From Sthenelais limicola (lineage: Eukaryota > Annelida > Polychaeta > Phyllodocida > Sigalionidae): a DNA stretch of 64,000 bases. The notes beneath the pieces are model-generated. The model had not been told where the DNA came from, did not search any database, and saw only the letters and a program-made list of their open reading frames with translations. A program made the position numbers and the translations under genes. Shown here one piece after another: positions 57,501 to 64,000 of this stretch (the stretch's first letter is position 1; every line of letters begins with the position of its first letter). The stretch spans positions 133,286,755 through 133,350,754 of the forward strand of contig OW804094.1 in assembly GCA_942159475.1 (NCBI GenBank), read 5' to 3'.

Positions 57501-60500
57501 CTTAAAGATCACAACAATCAGCTGACTCATGGTTTTGATGTCCATCGACTATTATTAACTAATATAAAGTTTCATTTAAACTAAAAGAACATGTTTCTGT
57601 TGAGTTTTGTCAGATTGCTCGTCATGGTCATAAGTATGTAATTATGGCAACTACACAAGTATAGGGAGTTTGGTTAGTATGCTAGCTGTGCGTGCTACCA
57701 TGCATTATGGCAAACATCCAACATATTTTCAAAACATTATTGCCTTCACAAATGCAATCTGGTATTTTAACACATTATAGAAAGAGAGTACTTGTACCAT
57801 AGTTGTATTTCAGTCACATGGATTTATGGTTGATGGTAAATTGTAGGTTGCAAGTGCAGTAGTCTTTCTTGGTAGCGTTTGGCATACACAATATAAAGCT
57901 CCCTCGAATCCATGATCAAAATCCAAACATTGTCCTTCTCGAAATCACTTATTGTGAGATGCATTCTTTGTCAGGCATACAGTTCCTATGCTGGGTTTCT
58001 TATCCTGAAACCATATCGATCATTAAAATACTCTGAAATTCATGATGAATCACAGGAGACCACAAAGGAAATTCTGAGACATGGGGACAATTATGATGCA
58101 GGGTAACTTGGCCTGTGACATAAAATATTGATAAACGATTTGGGAAATGTTACACCTGCGTGGTTTGGTCACAGAGGGATAACAATATTTTTTCTGAAGT
58201 TCTCACGGAGGTCGATCAATCTGGTAAATTAAACATGTATAGGCTACAAATGAAATTTTTGTTGAGAGGACAATGAATGCCAATCAAGGATATTAAATTT
58301 AATTCTCACAATTACTATCATCATTTTTTATCATTAATAAATATCAATAATTCTTGTCACTTGTTCTAGACCATTTTACTAAAATTTAGTTAGAGCAGCG
58401 AATGTTCGAGGTATCGTTCTAGTTTCATACCTCACGTGTATATGTTTGATTGAATTTGATCCCCAAAAGATACAACAAGTATAGCTGCTTTTCTTGAAAC
58501 TTTACATACTCTTTAAAATGTATAACACTAGAGCAATAATTTCCACCATTCATCGTGTCCATGCAGTGTTATACAACTCCCATGAATAAGACAGGAGTAT
58601 AGAACGGAAAATAAGGTACAACACATTTTGTAATAGTAAAAAGCCACTCATCCGAGTGTATTGTGCAACATAACATATCCTACCGAGATGTATAATGATG
58701 TATTACTACGTTGTATAGGGGTGGGAACCAAGAAAGAGTTCAGTGCCATGGCACATCACCGAGTTTAGTTTCAGTGGAGGAATTAGAATTAGACTACTCG
58801 AGGATGGATCTTAATTTACCCAAAACGTTATCATTTCCTCCATAATCTTCCTTATAGCTAACAATTGAAAGCATGAAAAAATAAATCACATTTCAGAAAC
58901 TTCAAGTAAGCAAGAATATCAATGTCTTTAGTAAGGATAGTTAAATGTCAGCCTTTGTTTCAGGAAATCACCTCTTCTACCAGGGACTGTGAACTTCCGC
59001 ATTATCAATACCACATGTCAGTCTATTGTTGTGGATGACAGACGACATTTATCAATGTCATCTTGCATCACTAAAAGTAAATTATTTTCAGTTGCTGAAT
59101 TTGAGATGGCACAGAATTCAGCAGGATAATAAATGCATTCATCAGCAGAATTAGGAAATTGATGTGCATACAATGGGAAGGACGAGAGGCCCTGATTTAA
59201 AACCTTTAGGCACCGCTAGATGGCAACATTAGAGTAAATACCATTGGATCTTATGATTAGGTTCCCATTGCCCGTATATAGAAAATTGCCTTATCAATTT
59301 TAAATGAGCGCCCTTTAAGACCATTCTACACAATCTTCTCCAATAAAGAGTACATAGGAATTACAAATGTCAGGTGGAAGCCCTCTGCCCTGAAACCCGA
59401 AAAGAGTTAAGTAGAAATTATTTTCTTTATTGACGTCAACCCTTTTTGGTCACGTAGAATATTGAGAAACACCACACATAATCCCCCTGTCAAACCCCCC
59501 CTGGACAATATTCCCCTTGGACAATATCCCTCACCAAGTTGTATCAGGTCCATGTTACAGGCCAACAAACATGAACTAACCTGTTGGTTTTAGTCACTTA
59601 GAATATGCACGCTCCTTCAACCAACTCATTAGCTATAACGTGTGTATGTATGCCACACCTTGCAAAAAAGATGCATGACATTCCTGTTTATATTGATATA
59701 TATAGGATTAACCAGGTTGCCAACCATCATCATAGACTCATTGATGAACCCAACAGCTTCACAGAAATCTACTATAAATATATGCCTTTAATAATCTAAA
59801 AAGGCACCTTTTAAAGCCAGTTTGTTGACTTTTCCCAAAAGTACTTCCGATAGTACAGGTGGCGGGGCTGTGGTATTCGCATATGCAACGTATCCCTCTC
59901 TCTTCTATTTTTCTCTTTTTTAAATGCATTTCAGGCTAATAGACATATTTAAACATTGTTATAGAAAAACGCAATATCCCTCAGGAATGTTTTCATGCGG
60001 TAAATAGGTTCTTTCATATAAATGTGTATATGGAAGATCTGGCTGTAAATCAGAAACTCATTACTCATTTGGTCCATTTGGTCGAACCAAGCACATACTG
60101 AATGCAGATCCATGGCTTCCTGTAAAAATGACAAATTGGCACATACCCCTTGTTCGGCCCTTACTGATATACTTAAACCTCTCTGCATAGACCTCTGCAC
60201 CAATGTATAGATTTATTGTTTCATAATTTCAAAGTATGATAAACGAAGGGAAGCTATCTGTCAAGCCAATTTGATAACTGCTGATGAGGCCATTTTCCTG
60301 AAAATATAAAAAAAAACATCAACTATATTATATATTCCTCTGAATTCATTTTGTGTTGGATCTCGCACCTGCTACAACTCTCTGCCCGCCGAAGCATCAT
60401 ATTTGCTGATGTCAAGAGAAGATCTCCAACCAACATATCGATAGCCATGTAGGGACTTAAGAACACAGACTTTTGGATATCTCCCAACTCACTGTCGCTT

Positions 60501-63500
60501 CGCGAGGCTGTGTTACGATCAAAGCGGACTCATATAGTGTGGCCCATTGGCTCGATCGTGCAGCTGTCTACATTTTCAGCTTTGCTGTGAACACACACTG
60601 GCGATTTGGAGCACGATTTGGGCCTACAATTATTCGTAGAAATACTCCAACAAATCGTGGATGAGGTAGACTGCACATTTATACATAATCGAATATTTAA
60701 GAAAACATGTTTCAATGGAATAATCCTAATTTAGGTGTTATATACTTTAAATATTTCATATTTCAAGAATACTTAGGATGTTTCAGTTGTAATGCAGTGT
60801 CCTAATTGAATTGAATTGACTAAAATATCTGCTAAATAAATCAGTAAATACATTTAGCACACAATCTTGGAATTTGGTACATGTATTGCTTCTACTAAGA
60901 ACAGAACCATAAATGAATGGAGTTATTGTGATAAAGACATTGAAATACAACCATTTTTTAGACTTGTGACTCATTTTCTGTAACACATCACATACCTAAA
61001 GGTGAAATATGTGTAGCAAAATGATGGAATTTTGAACAATAATACAACTGTTTACATATCCAAGATGTATGGAGATACAACAAAAAAAGAAAAAAAAGAT
61101 GCATGGAGATTTAACCATATCATATTCTGGTCGATTCCATCAATCTAAGTCCAATTTTGATGGTTCTTTTGCGTTTTTATAGGATATCATTGTACTTGAA
61201 TACATTGGATAGTTATGCTTTTCTTGGTGACTATTTAAGATTTATTTTTTACAAAATGCGCTACGAGTGCAATATTCACAATCCTTCAACCAACTCGTTA
61301 GTTATCGTGTATATAGTTGACAAAAGTGTCGTACGTCTGAACAATGTGTCAGGTCTTCCGTCACAGTATTTGGGATTGTTTCGTTATTGTTGACAAAGGT
61401 ACACTGTTTTAACAAGAAGTAATACATATACGAGTATAACAAGAACAAAAATTAATATAGAATTGAAAAGAAAATCCTTTACAATATGTAACTATTATTG
61501 CAGTATCAAAGAATGCCATTGTATTATTGAAAATAAACAGTTAAATATATTTAAACATCGTATAATATGAACTTGTTAGATTGCTACTTAGATTGTTAGA
61601 GTTGATCGGCATGTATTATTATTATGAATTTATATGTTAGAACGAAATACATTGATATAATACAACAAATATATTATAAGAGATATAGGCTAAGTACTGC
61701 GGCTCATTCCTCTTCTTTCTTTTCACAAGCATAGCTGTATCCTACTGATGATGATTGACAATAATTATTGCTATGTAGTGAATACGACCACAACTAGAAT
61801 CTGATTAGGGAGCAGAGGTGGAAAACCCACTTAGAAAGGTTTTGAATCCTCTCGATTTAGTAGAAACAGCTACACTCTGGATCATGATACTTCGTGTTGA
61901 GCATGGGTATTTAGTAACACACAAACACTGACTTAACTGAAAATTTCGATCACAATGAGGCAGGCTTCATAGAAATCCCAAGAATAGGCAGATCTATATG
62001 AGAAGCTATTGGAAAGTACCCAGCTGACCTCCTGATCCTAATTTATTGCGTTGTATAACCTTTCTGGCAGGCTCTAACTGGCCTTTGTTAAGGCTTCACA
62101 ATTAAACTGAGAGGAAGAAAGTAAGGCTAAGCCCAGACTAGATTTAACTGAAGGTAAGTACGTATCCAAACAGGTCTTAGCACCTTTGCCGACAATGTTC
62201 TCCAGCTGCATTAACAGGCACTTATTGGCAAGTTTTGTTCTTGGTGTTAAAACCCGTAACCACACCTTTCACTAACAAAGTCTGATACTAATTAGGCACT
62301 TCGAAACAACAGTTTCCATCCTCTTGGTGCAATGCCAATATATACTCGCCGATTCCCCTCCTTTGTGAAGTATTGAATGAAGAAGAAGGCGAAAGGCAGT
62401 CTTGGGACATTAACAGTTTAATTTTTAAAGATTTTGATTTTAAGGGTTTTATATAATTTTATTATATAAATATAATTGATAACATTTATATTTGTAGATA
62501 CAATGATGATTTCCTTTCCTTTAAACAATTTCATCTTATGTCATAATTTATATCAAATGTATCTATAGAATGCTAATGAGTATGGGAAACAAGGTGTGGG
62601 CAGGAGGGAAAAATTGAATAGGTCTGAGGTGGTTGACGGTTGGGAGTGAAGAGAATGGGAGACGAAAGGGACCGGTAGATCGGGATATGTTTAGAAGTAT
62701 AAATAGATTGATTGGTATTGGAGGGGAGGGGGAGGGGAGCTATAATGCCTAAGCATTGCTAATTGTAATGCTTACAACATGAATTTGTCTGACACTTTCC
62801 GCACTTGTGTGTATAATCACTCCCAGTTTCACAGAGACATTTTATTCAAAATATTATGTGTTCAATTGGTAAATTAAATCTACAAATTAATGTATTATTT
62901 AATACGTTAGAAAATCCAAAAAATATATAGAACCAGCTTACTAGGAGAAAATATCTAGTGGAAGTAGTTCAAAGCCTGTTCATATGTCATGCAATATAAG
63001 CCTGCAATGCTGGACATAATATCTAATACTTCAGGTACAGAAATATTATGTAGCTAATGATCTAGACCGCTTGAAATTTATATGGATATCCCGTTAGACA
63101 AGAATGTAATCTAAGCATCACTTTTCAAATAACATGCATGGAGCGGAGGAGGCTAAGAAAGGGTCGAGACCTAAAAAGTCTTATCTTCCCTTCCCCCTGT
63201 TCTAGCATGTTATCATCCAAGTACCAGAATACCCTCTCCGCAGCTATTGCCGTGCAACCTTGCCGCTGTCATGTGTATTTTACTGATCAACGAAACAACC
63301 ACTAACTGCCATAAACCCATCTCTCATTCTAGTCCCCAGGGTGGTATCCAAGGCAATCCTGGTCTATTCACTTCATGGCGGATCATCACACAAAGCCTAG
63401 TTTGAAGTAGATACCTCCTCCTCTCCATCGAGTATAAGCATGCAGCTTCTATCTGAAGGCAATTATCAAGAAAACACTCCAGAAAATTAGTGTTAAATTC

Positions 63501-64000
63501 ACACAATGATAATTTTTTCACACCCCATGAATTTTGTCATGATCTGATGAAATCAGAATTACCAATATAATAAGATATCACATACAAAAATCACACATGA
63601 GAATCTATTTCCATATCCTAGGAGGTATTTATAGACCAAATACACACGATGAAATTGTACGTCTTGCATGAAGGTTGTCTATATACGGAAACTAAATCTA
63701 GGCGGAAAGTTAATGGTGTCCTTTGGGACCCCAGGAACACAGGGATCCATATTTAGCTTGAAAATATCATTTTCCACGGGAGATTAACATCATGACTAAC
63801 CGGTATGAAAAACATCAGCAGGCATCTATTGCAACAGTAAACTACTCAGGATTACGCCCACCAGTTAGCCCAAGCACATCGTGTGGTCCTCGATCCTCCG
63901 ATGCTTCTTCATCCTAACCCACGGGAAATCTTCCTTATATTTGATACTTGGAGATACATAATTTAGAGATTGGCCGCTCCAGCTACACCTGTCTTCATTA
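57501..64000. other. Right end of window, no gene recognised
   Basis: I see only short reading frames without recognisable features. A direct repeat of about 35 bp occurs at 59604-59640 and 61273-61308, and a G-rich tract with four G-runs at 62720-62737. A local GA-rich stretch lies at 62620-62700. Confidence 0.5.
62720..62737 (+). repeat. G-rich tract with four G-runs
   Basis: GGAGGGGAGGGGGAGGGG has four runs of G separated by single A, a pattern able to fold into a two-layer G-quadruplex. No gene is nearby to give it a role. Confidence 0.6.

Noticed and set aside
1..64000. tRNA, rRNA, CRISPR or bacterial operon features
   Set aside because: None seen. The window has eukaryotic splice structure and no tRNA A/B-box pairs with a foldable cloverleaf that I could find by eye.

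Overview
This is animal (metazoan) nuclear DNA: AT-rich, with long introns flanked by canonical GT/AG sites, few genes, and many short inverted-repeat and dispersed elements. The style and the protein similarities suggest an invertebrate, possibly a mollusc, but the sequence does not let me name the species. Only three protein-coding loci can be supported in 64 kb.

Locus 1 (about 2.5-16.4 kb, + strand) is the 3' part of a CDC14 dual-specificity phosphatase gene. I traced it exon by exon from the end of the N-terminal (A) domain, through the catalytic HCKAGLGRTG signature, to a Ser-rich tail ending LESYSYY. The 5' exons lie left of the window. The most striking point is a tandemly duplicated 88-nt exon (3091-3178 and 4078-4165). 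Both copies encode the start of the catalytic domain, share phase and length, and could not be used together without a frameshift, so they look like a mutually exclusive exon pair. The C-terminal part also holds candidate microexons (30 and 24 nt), a pair of alternative tail exons, and a roughly 139-bp CATC microsatellite ending about 33 bp before a splice acceptor.

Loci 2 and 3 (22.4-24.3 kb and 47.0-48.3 kb, both - strand) are paralogous genes, each with an intronless reading frame, for single-pass membrane proteins of 627 and 444 residues. They share an ungapped module of about 80 residues. It holds a short N-glycosylatable ectodomain end, one membrane span with a VY..SI...IAS core, and a cytoplasmic motif YL......L.E.......F.KLK.SI. 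The remaining cytoplasmic tails are long, disordered and phosphosite-rich. The topology recalls KCNE potassium-channel beta subunits, but I cannot show homology. The family looks undescribed to me and is the best candidate for a new system here.

The rest (16.4-22.4, 24.3-47.0 and 48.3-64 kb) is intergenic or UTR/intron sequence. It holds MITE-like foldback elements, two large imperfect inverted-repeat pairs between 30 and 36 kb, simple repeats, and a CRE/CCAAT promoter-like cluster followed by a degenerate hammerhead-like motif near 57.1-57.5 kb. There are also a few exon-like open segments of unknown function. CDC14 and locus 2 converge on each other across 16.4-22.4 kb.
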